Positions 1-7,649 of a stretch of DNA of 38,394 bases are shown in pieces (positions within the stretch are counted from its first letter, which is position 1; each line of letters starts with the position of its first letter). The notes under the pieces were generated by a model that was not told the origin of the DNA, did not search any database, and saw only the letters and a list, made by a program, of their open reading frames with translations. The translations under genes were made by a program, and so were the position numbers. Origin of the DNA: Hymenobacter profundi (GTDB lineage: Bacteria > Bacteroidota > Bacteroidia > Cytophagales > Hymenobacteraceae); the NCBI RefSeq assembly GCF_019334315.1, contig NZ_JAHWGL010000040.1:1-38394 (forward strand). The letters are read 5' to 3'.

Positions 1-36
1 TGAGTGATGTAGGGTATACCATAAGAAGTGGAATTG

Positions 37-232
37 GTTTGTTCTGCCGTGGAGACCCCACCCCCCCCAGCCCCCTCCCCTCCGGGAGAGGGGGAGCCAG
101 ACGGTTTGGCTGATAGTTCCTGTCAATGAAAAGCTAGCAGCTAAAAGCCATCAGCTAATGGCTCCGGAAAAGGCTCCCCCTCTCCCTCCGGGAGAGGGGG
201 CTGGGGGGTGGGGTCTCCACGGCAGAACAAAC
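37..232. repeat. Long GC-rich inverted repeat (arms 37-98 and 172-232)
   Basis: The arms are about 61-62 bases long and nearly exact reverse complements. They run from GTTTGTTCTGCC at the outer edge to GGGGGAGCC at the inner edge. Each arm also holds a smaller palindrome around TCCGGGAGAGG. The 73-base centre contains an AGCTAGCAGCTAAAAGCC segment related to repeats at 1058-1143, 13619-13650 and 24921-24952. No gene is supported in bases 1-318. This resembles a dispersed palindromic intergenic repeat; it could form a large hairpin in RNA or a cruciform in DNA. Function unknown. Confidence 0.85.
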
Positions 233-318
233 ATCAACTCACCACCTGATTTTTGTCATGCCGACGGCGGCGGTTTATCGCATACTTGCTTCCCAATTCG
301 AACACGCGCTTTCCGCCG

Positions 319-1050
319 ATGCTCTGGGCAGGTTTCATCTTTGGTCTTCTGGGTAGCTTCCACTGCGTGGGTATGTGCGGCGCTATTGCGCTAGCGCTGC
401 CGGGCAAGCCGGATGCGGCCGATGCCCACTGGCGCTACGTGGGCGGGCGGCTACTCTACAACCTTGGCCGGATTACCACCTACACGCTGTTGGGCGGGGT
501 GGTGGGCGCGGTGGGGCAGTCGTTGCGGCTGGCGGGGTGGCAGCAGGGCCTTTCCATTGCATCGGGCCTGCTGATTCTGCTGCTGGTGGCGGTGCCTGAG
601 CGCCACACCGGCCGCCTCACTGCCGCCCTCTACCTCGACCGGCCCCTGGCTTGGCTGAAGCAGACGCTGGCGCACTTTTTCCATCGGAAAGAGCTATCGG
701 CGCTGTACGTCACCGGTATGCTCAATGGCTTGCTTCCCTGCGGCCTGGTGTATCTGGCGCTGGCTGGCACGCTGAGCGCGCCAGGGGTAGGCGGCGCGGC
801 CGCGTACATGCTGCTATTTGGGTTGGGCACACTGCCCCTGATGCTGGGCCTGTCGCTCACGGGGCGACTGGTGTCGCTGAGGTGGCGCACCCGCATGCGG
901 CAGGCCGTGCCCTACGTGGCCACGGTGCTGGCCGTGCTGTTCATCCTGCGCGGGCTGGGGCTGGGAGTTCCCTACCTCAGTCCGCAGCTGGTGCACACTG
1001 CTCCCACCGCGAATGCTGCTCAGCCTAGCACCATCCATTACTGTCATTGA
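319..1050 (+). CDS. DsbD-like/TauE-like membrane protein (sulfite exporter TauE/SafE family)
   Basis: A 243-residue polytopic inner-membrane protein. Near the N-terminus is GSFHCVGMCG, and near the middle GLLPCGLVY. The paired Cys/Pro motifs in two membrane segments are typical of the DsbD_2/UreH-like transmembrane family, whose members are linked to thiol or metal handling and often lie near cytochrome cbb3 oxidase genes. About six hydrophobic segments can be seen. I chose the ATG at 319 because the 22 residues available upstream are Arg-rich and unlike a membrane N-terminus, whereas MLWAGFIFG leads straight into the first membrane helix. The protein ends in a His/Cys-containing tail (TIHYCH). 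The UspA gene downstream fits a respiratory or stress neighbourhood, but the cytochrome oxidase genes are not in the window. Exact substrate unknown. Confidence 0.8.
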   Translation: MLWAGFIFGLLGSFHCVGMCGAIALALPGKPDAADAHWRYVGGRLLYNLGRITTYTLLGGVVGAVGQSLRLAGWQQGLSIASGLLILLLVAVPERHTGRLTAALYLDRPLAWLKQTLAHFFHRKELSALYVTGMLNGLLPCGLVYLALAGTLSAPGVGGAAAYMLLFGLGTLPLMLGLSLTGRLVSLRWRTRMRQAVPYVATVLAVLFILRGLGLGVPYLSPQLVHTAPTANAAQPSTIHYCH

Positions 1051-1057
1051 TTAAATG

Positions 1058-1143
1058 TAGCTGCGAGCTATTGGCTGTGGGCTGATAGCTTTTCAGTCGC
1101 CCGACTACAACCTTCAACGCTATCAGCCAATAGCTCACAGCTA
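1058..1143. repeat. Inverted AGCTATTGGCTG-type repeat (arms 1058-1089 and 1119-1143)
   Basis: The left arm, reading AGCTATTGGCTGTGGGCTGA in its core, is the reverse complement of the right arm (ATCAGCCAATAGCTCACAGC) apart from a seven-base interruption and one mismatch. The element fills the gap between the membrane protein and the UspA gene and ends 12 bases before the UspA start codon. It belongs to the same family as the repeats at 133-165, 13619-13650 and 24921-24952. Confidence 0.75.
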
Positions 1144-1155
1144 AATAAAGAGCTT

Positions 1156-2043
1156 ATGAAAACCATCCTCGTCCCTCTCGACCTCACAGCGGCCTCGGAG
1201 CACGCGCTGTTGTATGCTAATAAGCTGGCCGTGCGCTGGCCAGCCGAGATTGTGCTGCTCTACTGCCACCACGGCCCTACCCCCGCCGCCGCGGAAATGC
1301 AGGTGCTAGAGCAACGGCTGCGCACCTTAGCAGAGCGCCTGCGCTACCAGCAGCTCACGCGCCAGGATGGTCGCCGCATCCGCTACCACTACCGGGTGCT
1401 GGCGGGCTGCCTGCACGACCACGCTCAACTCGAAGTAGCCCGGCACGCAGCCGATTTACTGGTGATGAGCCTGGAGCACATCGACTGCGGCCGCCCCGAT
1501 GTAGCTGGCAACCACGCCGCCGCTATCATCGACCTAGTGACGTGCCCCGTGCTAGTGGTGCCGCCCGGCCGCCGACCATTGCCGAGCAGCACCGTTTTCT
1601 CGGCCGATTTCGATAAGCTGGATACCAACCTCCTACCCCGCCTGTCGGCGATGGCGAAGGCATTTCCGGCGCCGTTGCAGCTGGTGCAGTTCTACTCGCC
1701 CCTGCACCGCCCCGACCGGATGCGCCTGAAGCGCGCCCTGGAAAAAGCCCGTCCCCAGCTCACCTGGCCCGACCTCACCACGCACCTACTCGAAGACGAC
1801 GACCAATTGGAAGGCACCAGCGAGTTCTGCGCCCGCGCCCAGGCCCAATTGCTGATTGTGGCTCCCACCAGCAGCGCCCTACTCCGTCGCCTGTTTGATG
1901 CCTGCTACACCACTACCCGCGCCTACCACACCCAGATTCCGGTATTAGTGCTGCGCCAGCCCCAACCCACCACAGTATGCTGCGAGCGGTGCGCCCGGCA
2001 GGCTGAGCGCGAAGCCATCCAACAAGCCATAGCTGTTCACTAG
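1156..2043 (+). CDS. Tandem-domain universal stress protein (UspA family)
   Basis: A 295-residue cytoplasmic protein made of two Usp domains. The N-terminal one starts MKTILVPLDLTAASEHAL, the classic UspA beta1-loop-alpha1 pattern with the acidic residue of the nucleotide pocket. It ends in CPVLVVPPG near residue 138. The second domain, about 148-265, ends in IPVLVLRQP. The usual G-2X-G-9X-G(S/T) ATP-binding signature is not clear in either half, so nucleotide binding is uncertain. A cysteine-rich tail (CCERC) lies near residues 274-280, outside the Usp fold; it might bind metal or act as a redox switch, which is inference. The start at 1156 is the first ATG after the repeat. Confidence 0.9.
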   Translation: MKTILVPLDLTAASEHALLYANKLAVRWPAEIVLLYCHHGPTPAAAEMQVLEQRLRTLAERLRYQQLTRQDGRRIRYHYRVLAGCLHDHAQLEVARHAADLLVMSLEHIDCGRPDVAGNHAAAIIDLVTCPVLVVPPGRRPLPSSTVFSADFDKLDTNLLPRLSAMAKAFPAPLQLVQFYSPLHRPDRMRLKRALEKARPQLTWPDLTTHLLEDDDQLEGTSEFCARAQAQLLIVAPTSSALLRRLFDACYTTTRAYHTQIPVLVLRQPQPTTVCCERCARQAEREAIQQAIAVH

Positions 2044-2156
2044 CCAACTGCTTGTTCCTACCCCTTGCAGGTCTTTAAGTCCCTGTCAAGAACAACCGGC
2101 TGCTTGCCATCTCCTTCAGCAAAGTCATTCTTCACCTTACTCATAACGCTCTCGTT

Positions 2157-3077
2157 ATGCCTACCGTCCTCACCGCTACCGAATCTTTCACTCGCGCTGC
2201 CGCCGAAATTTGGATGCGGGGCTTTCAGCAGCGCCTGTGCAGTCAACTCGAAACCACCGACGGTGGTACTACCTTCCAAACCGATGCCTGGGAGCATGAG
2301 GGCGGTGGTGGGGGCCTGTCAAACGTTATTCAACACGGGGCGGTGCTGGAAAAAGGTGGGGTGAACTTTTCGGCAGTGTGGGGCGAAATGAGCGAGCCGG
2401 CCGCCCGCAACCTGCTCATGCCTAACCCCGAGTATTTTGCCACGGGTGTATCGGTAGTGCTGCACCCGCGCAGCCCGATGGTGCCCATTGCCCACATGAA
2501 CGTGCGCTACTTCGAGGCCGGCAACGGCGAAGCCTGGTTTGGCGGCGGCATCGATCTGACGCCCATCTATGTAATAGAGGAGCAAGCGCGCTGGTTTCAC
2601 CAACAGCTCCAGGCCGTGTGCCAGCGCCACGACCCAACCTACTACCCCCGCTTCAAGCAGTGGGCCGATGACTATTTCTACCTGCCCCACCGCCAGGAAA
2701 CCCGCGGTGTGGGCGGCATCTTCTTCGACCGTCTCACGGTAGGGAAAGATGGCTCGTTCGAGGACCTGTTTGCCTTCGTGCAGGACGTGGGCGACGCTTT
2801 CGGCCCCATCTACACCGAGCTGATGCGCCAGAACCGCACCCTACCCTACAACGCCCCCGAAAAGCAGTGGCAGCTTATCCGCCGCGGCCGCTACGCCGAG
2901 TTCAACCTCGCCATCGACCGGGGCACCAAGTTCGGCCTCGAAACCGGCGGCCGCACCGAGAGCATTTTGATGAGCCTCCCCCCGCAGTGCGAGTGGCACT
3001 ACAACCAGCACCCCGCCCCCGGTTCGCCGGAGGCAGCTACCCTAGCGTGGCTACGCAAGGGGGTAGAGTGGGTGTAG
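2157..3077 (+). CDS. hemF: Oxygen-dependent coproporphyrinogen-III oxidase
   Basis: A 306-residue enzyme of haem biosynthesis that oxidatively decarboxylates two propionate groups of coproporphyrinogen III to give protoporphyrinogen IX, using O2. Family signatures are clear. These include AHMNVRYFE, with the conserved His at about residue 113; WFGGGIDLTPIY near 129-140; a conserved GVGGIFFD segment; and the C-terminal FNLAIDRGTKFGLETGGR. Length matches the family (about 300). The ATG at 2157 gives the expected short N-terminus. The gene stands alone, and GGTGA-type octamer repeats begin at its stop codon. Being the aerobic form, it points to growth in oxygen. Confidence 0.97.
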   Translation: MPTVLTATESFTRAAAEIWMRGFQQRLCSQLETTDGGTTFQTDAWEHEGGGGGLSNVIQHGAVLEKGGVNFSAVWGEMSEPAARNLLMPNPEYFATGVSVVLHPRSPMVPIAHMNVRYFEAGNGEAWFGGGIDLTPIYVIEEQARWFHQQLQAVCQRHDPTYYPRFKQWADDYFYLPHRQETRGVGGIFFDRLTVGKDGSFEDLFAFVQDVGDAFGPIYTELMRQNRTLPYNAPEKQWQLIRRGRYAEFNLAIDRGTKFGLETGGRTESILMSLPPQCEWHYNQHPAPGSPEAATLAWLRKGVEWV

Positions 3078-3303
3078 TGAGTAGTGAGATGGTGAGTAGT
3101 GAAGTTGTGAATAACACTACGCCTGTCATCCTGAGTGCAGCGAAGGACCTTATGACGATAGAACGATTGACGTACCAACGACTCGTTCAAATGTGATAAG
3201 GTCCTTCGCTGCGCTCAGGATGACAGGCCGTTTTTCCACTCACCACTTCACAAACTCACAACTTCACCACTCACCATCTCACTATTTCACCATCTCACCA
3301 CTC
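3075..3303. repeat. Composite repeat: degenerate TG(A/G)-rich octamers flanking a covarying palindrome (copy 1)
   Basis: Arms 3121-3153 and 3196-3228 (33 bases) form a near-perfect inverted repeat built on TGTCATCCTGAG...GCGAAGGACC, with one G-T mismatch. The loop holds GAACGA and TCGTTC, able to pair as an inner hairpin. Outside the arms lie degenerate 7-8-base repeats: GTAGTGA-type units at 3075-3110, and their reverse-complement form (CACCA/CACAA units) at 3237-3303. Copies 2 and 3 of the palindrome are at 10271-10380 and 14435-14582. The element fills the hemF to nucleoside-transporter gap; no gene is seen there. Confidence 0.85.
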
Positions 3304-3356
3304 CTAAGTATCTTTATGGGTCAAACTCTATCCGTTGCGCTTTAAATCAGACCTGC

Positions 3357-4640
3357 ATGAGTACTAAGCTGCGTCTTATCATCCTGAGCTTTTTACAGTT
3401 CTTTATCTGGGGCTCGTGGCTGATAACCATCGGAGCCTATTGGTTTCAAACCAAACAATGGTCGGGGGCGCAGTTCGGCGCTATCTTTTCTACCATGGGT
3501 ATCGCCTCCATTTTTATGCCCTCGCTCATGGGCATTGTGGCCGATAAGTACATCAATGCGGAGAAGCTATACGGCGTGCTGCACCTGTTGGGCGGCGTTG
3601 TGCTTTTCACCATTCCGTGGGTGACGGACCCCGGCATGTTCTTCTGGGTGATTCTGCTGAACATGATTTTCTATATGCCTACCCTGTCACTGTCCATCGC
3701 CGTGTCGTACTCGGTGCTGAAGCGTGAGGGGCTGGATGTGGTGAAGGACTACCCGCCCATTCGGGTGTGGGGCACCATCGGCTTCATCGTGGCCATGTGG
3801 ACGGTGAGCTTGCTGGGCTTCGAGAAATCGGCCAACCAGTTTTATGTAGCAGCCGGCGCAGCGCTGCTGCTGGGCCTATACTCGTTCAGCCTACCCAAGT
3901 GCCCGCCCACGGCCAAAGACACCCCTAGCCGCTCGTTGGTGGATGTGCTGGGCCTGAAGTCGTTTGCCTTGCTGCGCGACACCAAGATGGCGACCTTCTT
4001 CCTGTTTGCGCTGCTGCTGGGCGCGGCTTTGCAGCTCACCAACGCCTACGGCGACACGTTCCTGCACGATTTTGACCAAGTGCCCGCCTATCAGGATACC
4101 CTCACGGTACGCTACCCGGCTATCATCATGTCGATTTCGCAGATTTCCGAAACGCTGTTTATTCTGGCTATTCCGTTCTTTCTGCGGCGCTTTGGTATCA
4201 AGCAAGTGATGTTTTTCAGCATGATTGCCTGGGTGCTGCGCTTCGGCCTATTTGCTTACGGCAACCCCGGTTCAGGCCTTTGGATGATTATTCTGTCGTG
4301 CATTGTCTACGGTATGGCTTTCGACTTCTTCAATATCTCCGGTTCGCTGTTCGTGGAAACGCAAACGGCCCCGAGCATCCGGGCCAGCGCGCAAGGCTTG
4401 TTTATGATGATGACCAACGGCTTTGGGGCCGTGCTGGGCAGTTCCATCAGCGGTATCGTGATTCAGAAATACTTCACCGCCGCCGATGGCACCAAAGACT
4501 GGCACAGCATCTGGATAACGTTTGCGCTGTACGCGCTGGTTATTGCCGTACTGTTCGTGCTGCTCTTCAAGCATAAGCATAACCCGCAAGCAGTAGAAGA
4601 CGCACACCCTGAGCCGCTGCTGTCGGTGGAACAGGCATAA
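3357..4640 (+). CDS. Nucleoside:proton symporter, MFS superfamily (NupG/XapB-like)
   Basis: A 427-residue inner-membrane transporter with about twelve hydrophobic segments. The start, FFIWGSWLITIGAYW, and the following GIVADKYINAEKLYG loop are typical of the nucleoside H+ symporter family. That family drives uptake of purine or pyrimidine nucleosides with protons. The charged GFEKSANQ loop and the long central loop near residues 180-200 fit the six-plus-six MFS layout. Substrate specificity cannot be read from the sequence. The start at 3357 leads directly into the first membrane helix. The gene is followed 27 bases later by an AAA ATPase gene on the same strand. Confidence 0.9.
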   Translation: MSTKLRLIILSFLQFFIWGSWLITIGAYWFQTKQWSGAQFGAIFSTMGIASIFMPSLMGIVADKYINAEKLYGVLHLLGGVVLFTIPWVTDPGMFFWVILLNMIFYMPTLSLSIAVSYSVLKREGLDVVKDYPPIRVWGTIGFIVAMWTVSLLGFEKSANQFYVAAGAALLLGLYSFSLPKCPPTAKDTPSRSLVDVLGLKSFALLRDTKMATFFLFALLLGAALQLTNAYGDTFLHDFDQVPAYQDTLTVRYPAIIMSISQISETLFILAIPFFLRRFGIKQVMFFSMIAWVLRFGLFAYGNPGSGLWMIILSCIVYGMAFDFFNISGSLFVETQTAPSIRASAQGLFMMMTNGFGAVLGSSISGIVIQKYFTAADGTKDWHSIWITFALYALVIAVLFVLLFKHKHNPQAVEDAHPEPLLSVEQA

Positions 4641-4667
4641 TACCCCTTATCTAATGCACTATATCTT

Positions 4668-5759
4668 ATGATGCTTCCGGCTACCCCGGACCTCTCTCCG
4701 TCCTTCACTCAGCACGGTTTTCAGCCGGTAAATTGGTTTTACCTAACGTTTGGCGAACTTCCTTCCCGCGAAATCTACCAGCTTGCCTCTTCGGAAGCAC
4801 GCCAACTGGTGCTCACTGCGTTGGGTGAAACATACGACCTTGACCAAGTCACTGTCGTCAAGTCATTCTACTTGGAAGAAGTAGGCAAGCCCCCCGAACT
4901 GCATTACTACGCCTTGTCACCGGCGCCACATGTGCTTCTGTGGTTATATGATCGTGGCCTGTACGGTGACCAAGGTGTTCAACTTTTCTATTCTTCTCGT
5001 ACCGACGCTGCTGTATTAGCCCAGCTTAGAGCCCTACTTACCGCTCAGCTTGATACAGGAAAACTGGAGCGTCAGCGCATTCAGGTACTGCGCTTAGCAA
5101 ATAACGATTTAGAGTTCTCGCCCCTACCCCTCACAATTCCCGAGCTCGATCTTGCCGCCAACTACAACGACGACTTGCTGCCCGCACACGAGGCCATTGT
5201 GAAGCGTTTGCAGAAGCCGGATGACAAGGGGCTCGTTATTCTGCATGGACCGCCCGGCACTGGCAAAACCAGCTACATCCGGCACCTGTGCAGCCTCACT
5301 GATAAGCCCAAGCTATTCATCCCGCCCAATCTGGCGTTGCGCATCGCTGATCCAGAGTTTATCAACCTGCTGCACGACAACACCAATTCCATTCTGCTTA
5401 TTGAGGATGCTGAGGAGCTACTAACCAAACGCGATGCCTCCGGCAGCAATGCAGTAAGCAACCTACTCAATCTCAGCGATGGATTGCTATCAGATGGCTT
5501 CCATATTCAGATTATTTGCACCTTCAACGCCGACTTAGCCCGCATCGACAAGGCACTGCTCCGCAAAGGTAGGCTTATTGCCTCCTACGCCTTCGAGGCG
5601 CTGGCGCAACCCAAGGCGCAGGCGCTGGCTACCTCACTCGGTCAAACTACGCCCGTCACGGAGCCTATGACGCTGGCTGATATCTACAATCGGGAAGATG
5701 AGACGTTTGTCAGCGAGCCGAAAGCTACTGGCCGCATTGGCTTCGGAAGCAGTAGATAA
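4668..5759 (+). CDS. AAA family ATPase with an unrecognised N-terminal domain
   Basis: A 363-residue soluble protein. The C-terminal half is an AAA module: Walker A GPPGTGKT at about residues 194-201, Walker B SILLIEDAEE at about 240-249, a sensor-1 type segment (IICTFNAD), and RKGR near 300 that could carry the arginine finger. The N-terminal 170 residues do not match a family I recognise and may bind the substrate or partner. The C-terminal tail after about 325 is short and polar. The ATPase core is closest in style to the BCS1/spastin-like subgroup. A second ATG follows immediately at 4671. It may share a transcript with the nucleoside transporter. A strong hairpin terminator follows it. 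Confidence 0.85.
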   Translation: MMLPATPDLSPSFTQHGFQPVNWFYLTFGELPSREIYQLASSEARQLVLTALGETYDLDQVTVVKSFYLEEVGKPPELHYYALSPAPHVLLWLYDRGLYGDQGVQLFYSSRTDAAVLAQLRALLTAQLDTGKLERQRIQVLRLANNDLEFSPLPLTIPELDLAANYNDDLLPAHEAIVKRLQKPDDKGLVILHGPPGTGKTSYIRHLCSLTDKPKLFIPPNLALRIADPEFINLLHDNTNSILLIEDAEELLTKRDASGSNAVSNLLNLSDGLLSDGFHIQIICTFNADLARIDKALLRKGRLIASYAFEALAQPKAQALATSLGQTTPVTEPMTLADIYNREDETFVSEPKATGRIGFGSSR

Positions 5760-5805
5760 CAGCTCGACAGTATAAAATAAGTTTATTTTTAGCCTAAAAG
5801 TAGTT

Positions 5806-5850
5806 CATCAAAAAACCCGCATTACGGAGCGTAATGCGGGTTTTTTGATG
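5806..5850. terminator. Bidirectional intrinsic terminator between the AAA ATPase gene and ndk
   Basis: A perfect 20-base inverted repeat (arms 5806-5825 and 5831-5850) with a GGAGC loop. An A-run on one side and a T-run on the other (AAAAAACCCGC / GCGGGTTTTTT) make it work on both strands. It sits between two convergent genes. Confidence 0.93.
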
Positions 5851-5867
5851 CTATTGCGAAGGAGAGC

Positions 5868-6287
5868 TTAGAATTGCTCGTTGGCGGGGAAATAGAAGTC
5901 GCCCTCGATTTGCGCGTTTTCGTCGGAGTCGGAGCCGTGTACAGCGTTGGCTTCGATGCTCTTGGCGTATTTTTTCCGGATGGTGCCTTCCTCGGCGTTG
6001 GCGGGGTTGGTAGCACCAATCAGCGTACGGAAATCAGCCACGGCGTTGTCCTTTTCCAGGATAGCGGCCACGATGGGACCCGACGACATATATTTTACCA
6101 GATCCTGGTAGAAGGGACGCTCCTTGTGTACTTCGTAGAATTGGCCGGCGCGCTCGGGCGTCAGCTGTACTTTCTTCAGGGCTACGATGCGGAAGCCACC
6201 GGCTTCGATCATTTGCAGGATGCCACCAATGTGGTTGTCCTGCACGGCATCGGGCTTAATCATGGTGAACGTGCGGTTGGTTGCCAT
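5868..6287 (-). CDS. ndk: Nucleoside diphosphate kinase
   Basis: A 139-residue enzyme that transfers the gamma-phosphate between nucleoside tri- and diphosphates through a phospho-histidine. The signature NAVHGSDS is present with the active His at residue 117, and the N-terminus [10 protein letters not shown] is typical. I chose the ATG at 6285-6287. The frame stays open upstream to 6554, but that extension has no family similarity and would run through the leader hairpin and putative promoter. Length matches the family. It ends at a bidirectional terminator and is transcribed divergently from the DHH phosphoesterase gene. Confidence 0.97.
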   Translation of the reverse strand: MATNRTFTMIKPDAVQDNHIGGILQMIEAGGFRIVALKKVQLTPERAGQFYEVHKERPFYQDLVKYMSSGPIVAAILEKDNAVADFRTLIGATNPANAEEGTIRKKYAKSIEANAVHGSDSDENAQIEGDFYFPANEQF

Positions 6288-6324
6288 ACGATTCAGGGTC
6301 AAAGGGTAAGGGTAGGAAATTAAA

Positions 6325-6357
6325 AAACCGCCGCGGCGGTTTGTGGGCGCAAAAGTA
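6325..6357 (-). promoter_or_regulatory. ndk promoter candidate with 5'-leader hairpin
   Basis: On the minus strand TACTTTTG (6350-6357) matches the Bacteroidota -7 consensus TAnnTTTG; no good -33 TTG is seen. Just downstream is a perfect palindrome, AAACCGCCGCGGCGGTTT (6325-6342), followed in the transcript by more T residues. If transcription starts about 6343, the mRNA would begin with this hairpin. It could protect the 5' end or act as a weak attenuator. Confidence 0.5.
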
Positions 6358-6486
6358 GAAGTATCCGGCGAGAGTTGCGGAGTTGCGCCGAATAAATCCT
6401 GCGGGCACCTTTTACATAGCAGCGGCGTTTGACCGTATCCGACGCGCTCAGGTGCTCCTATTTTGAGAGCTGAGTGGGCCGTTTCG

Positions 6487-6515
6487 TTGCAATTCCGGAA
6501 TTTTTCCGACTTTTG
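6487..6515 (+). promoter_or_regulatory. Bacteroidota-type promoter candidate for the DHH phosphoesterase operon
   Basis: TTG at 6487-6489, an 18-base spacer, then GACTTTTG at 6508-6515. This fits the TTG / TAnnTTTG pattern with one mismatch. It leaves a leader of about 47 bases before the ATG at 6568. Confidence 0.5.
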
Positions 6516-6567
6516 CCGCCTTGTTTCCGTCGTAAAATACCGACTTTCAGCCATCTAGTAGTAGGCA

Positions 6568-7611
6568 ATGTCCACAATTACCGCCCTGCAAGAGCTGCTT
6601 GCGCAACCCCGGCAGATTTTCATTACGACCCATCACAAGCCTGACGCCGATGCTTTAGGCTCGTCGCTGGCTATGATGGGGTATCTCCGCAAAAAAGGTC
6701 ACCACGTTACTGTCGTGACCCCTTCCGACTACCCCGACTTCCTGGCCTGGATGCCCGGCAACGAAGATGTTATCATCTACGAGCGGCACCAGAACGATGC
6801 GCAGGTACGGGACCTGATCAACAAAGCGGAGGTTATTTTCTGTCTGGACTTCTCCTGTCTCAACCGCATTGCGGAGATGGGCGAGTACATTCGGCACGCG
6901 CCCGGCACCAAGGTGCTCATCGACCACCACCAGGAGCCTGAGAACTTTGCCGATCTGGATTTTTCCAATTCAAGCGCGGCAGCGGCTTCGGAGCTGGTGT
7001 TTGAGGTGATTCGCGATTTGGGTGACCAGGATTTGATTGACGTGGGTATTGGCGAGTGCCTGTACGCGGGCATCATGACCGACACGGGCTCGTTCCGCCA
7101 TCCCAGCACCTCCCGCAACGTGCACCTGATTATTGCCGAGCTGCTCGATGCCGGCATCAATCTTTCTGACGTGCACCGCCGCATCTACGACTCGCACTCC
7201 GAGATGCGTCTGCGCTTCCTAGGCTTTGTGCTGAAGGACAAGCTCACGGTGCTGCGCGAGTACAACACGGCCTACATTTCCATCACCCAGGACGAACTGC
7301 GCCAGTACCAGTCCAAAACCGGCGATACGGAAGGCCTCGTCAACTTTGCCTTGAGCATTGAGGGGGTAGTGTTTGCCGCTATTCTCATTGACCGGGGCTC
7401 GGCGGTGAAGATTTCCTTCCGCTCGGTGGGTGATTTCTCCGTGAGTGACTTCTCGCGCCAGCATTTCCAGGGCGGCGGCCACCACAACGCCGCCGGCGGC
7501 GTCAGCTACGATTCGCTCGACAACACCGTGCAGCGCTTCATCGACTTACTGCCGCAGTACCAAACACAACTGGTCACGGCTCCTTTAGTAGTTGCGCCCC
7601 GTTCGGCGTAA
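6568..7611 (+). CDS. DHH-family phosphoesterase (NrnA-like oligoribonuclease/pAp phosphatase)
   Basis: A 347-residue DHH/DHHA1 protein. Metal-binding motifs are visible in order: HHKPDADALGS at about residues 22-32, CLDFS with the motif Asp near 93, the DHH triad IDHHQ at 118-120, and the C-terminal substrate motif GGGHHNAAGG. Family members degrade short oligoribonucleotides, pAp or cyclic-dinucleotide products using Mn2+; which of these applies is not visible. It is divergent from ndk and lies 38 bases before a run of four FKBP genes. From memory, an ndk / DHH / FKBP (GldI) order occurs in other gliding Bacteroidota. Confidence 0.93.
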   Translation: MSTITALQELLAQPRQIFITTHHKPDADALGSSLAMMGYLRKKGHHVTVVTPSDYPDFLAWMPGNEDVIIYERHQNDAQVRDLINKAEVIFCLDFSCLNRIAEMGEYIRHAPGTKVLIDHHQEPENFADLDFSNSSAAAASELVFEVIRDLGDQDLIDVGIGECLYAGIMTDTGSFRHPSTSRNVHLIIAELLDAGINLSDVHRRIYDSHSEMRLRFLGFVLKDKLTVLREYNTAYISITQDELRQYQSKTGDTEGLVNFALSIEGVVFAAILIDRGSAVKISFRSVGDFSVSDFSRQHFQGGGHHNAAGGVSYDSLDNTVQRFIDLLPQYQTQLVTAPLVVAPRSA

Positions 7612-7649
7612 CTTGCCCGAAATTCTCTTTTCTAACTCTACCTTACTCA

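Noticed and set aside
3237..3303. Possible CRISPR-like or satellite array
   Set aside because: Units are only 7-8 bases, degenerate and without spacers. No cas genes are present.
5874..6323. Open frame on the plus strand opposite ndk
   Set aside because: Antisense to a full-length NDK. Product unrecognisable.
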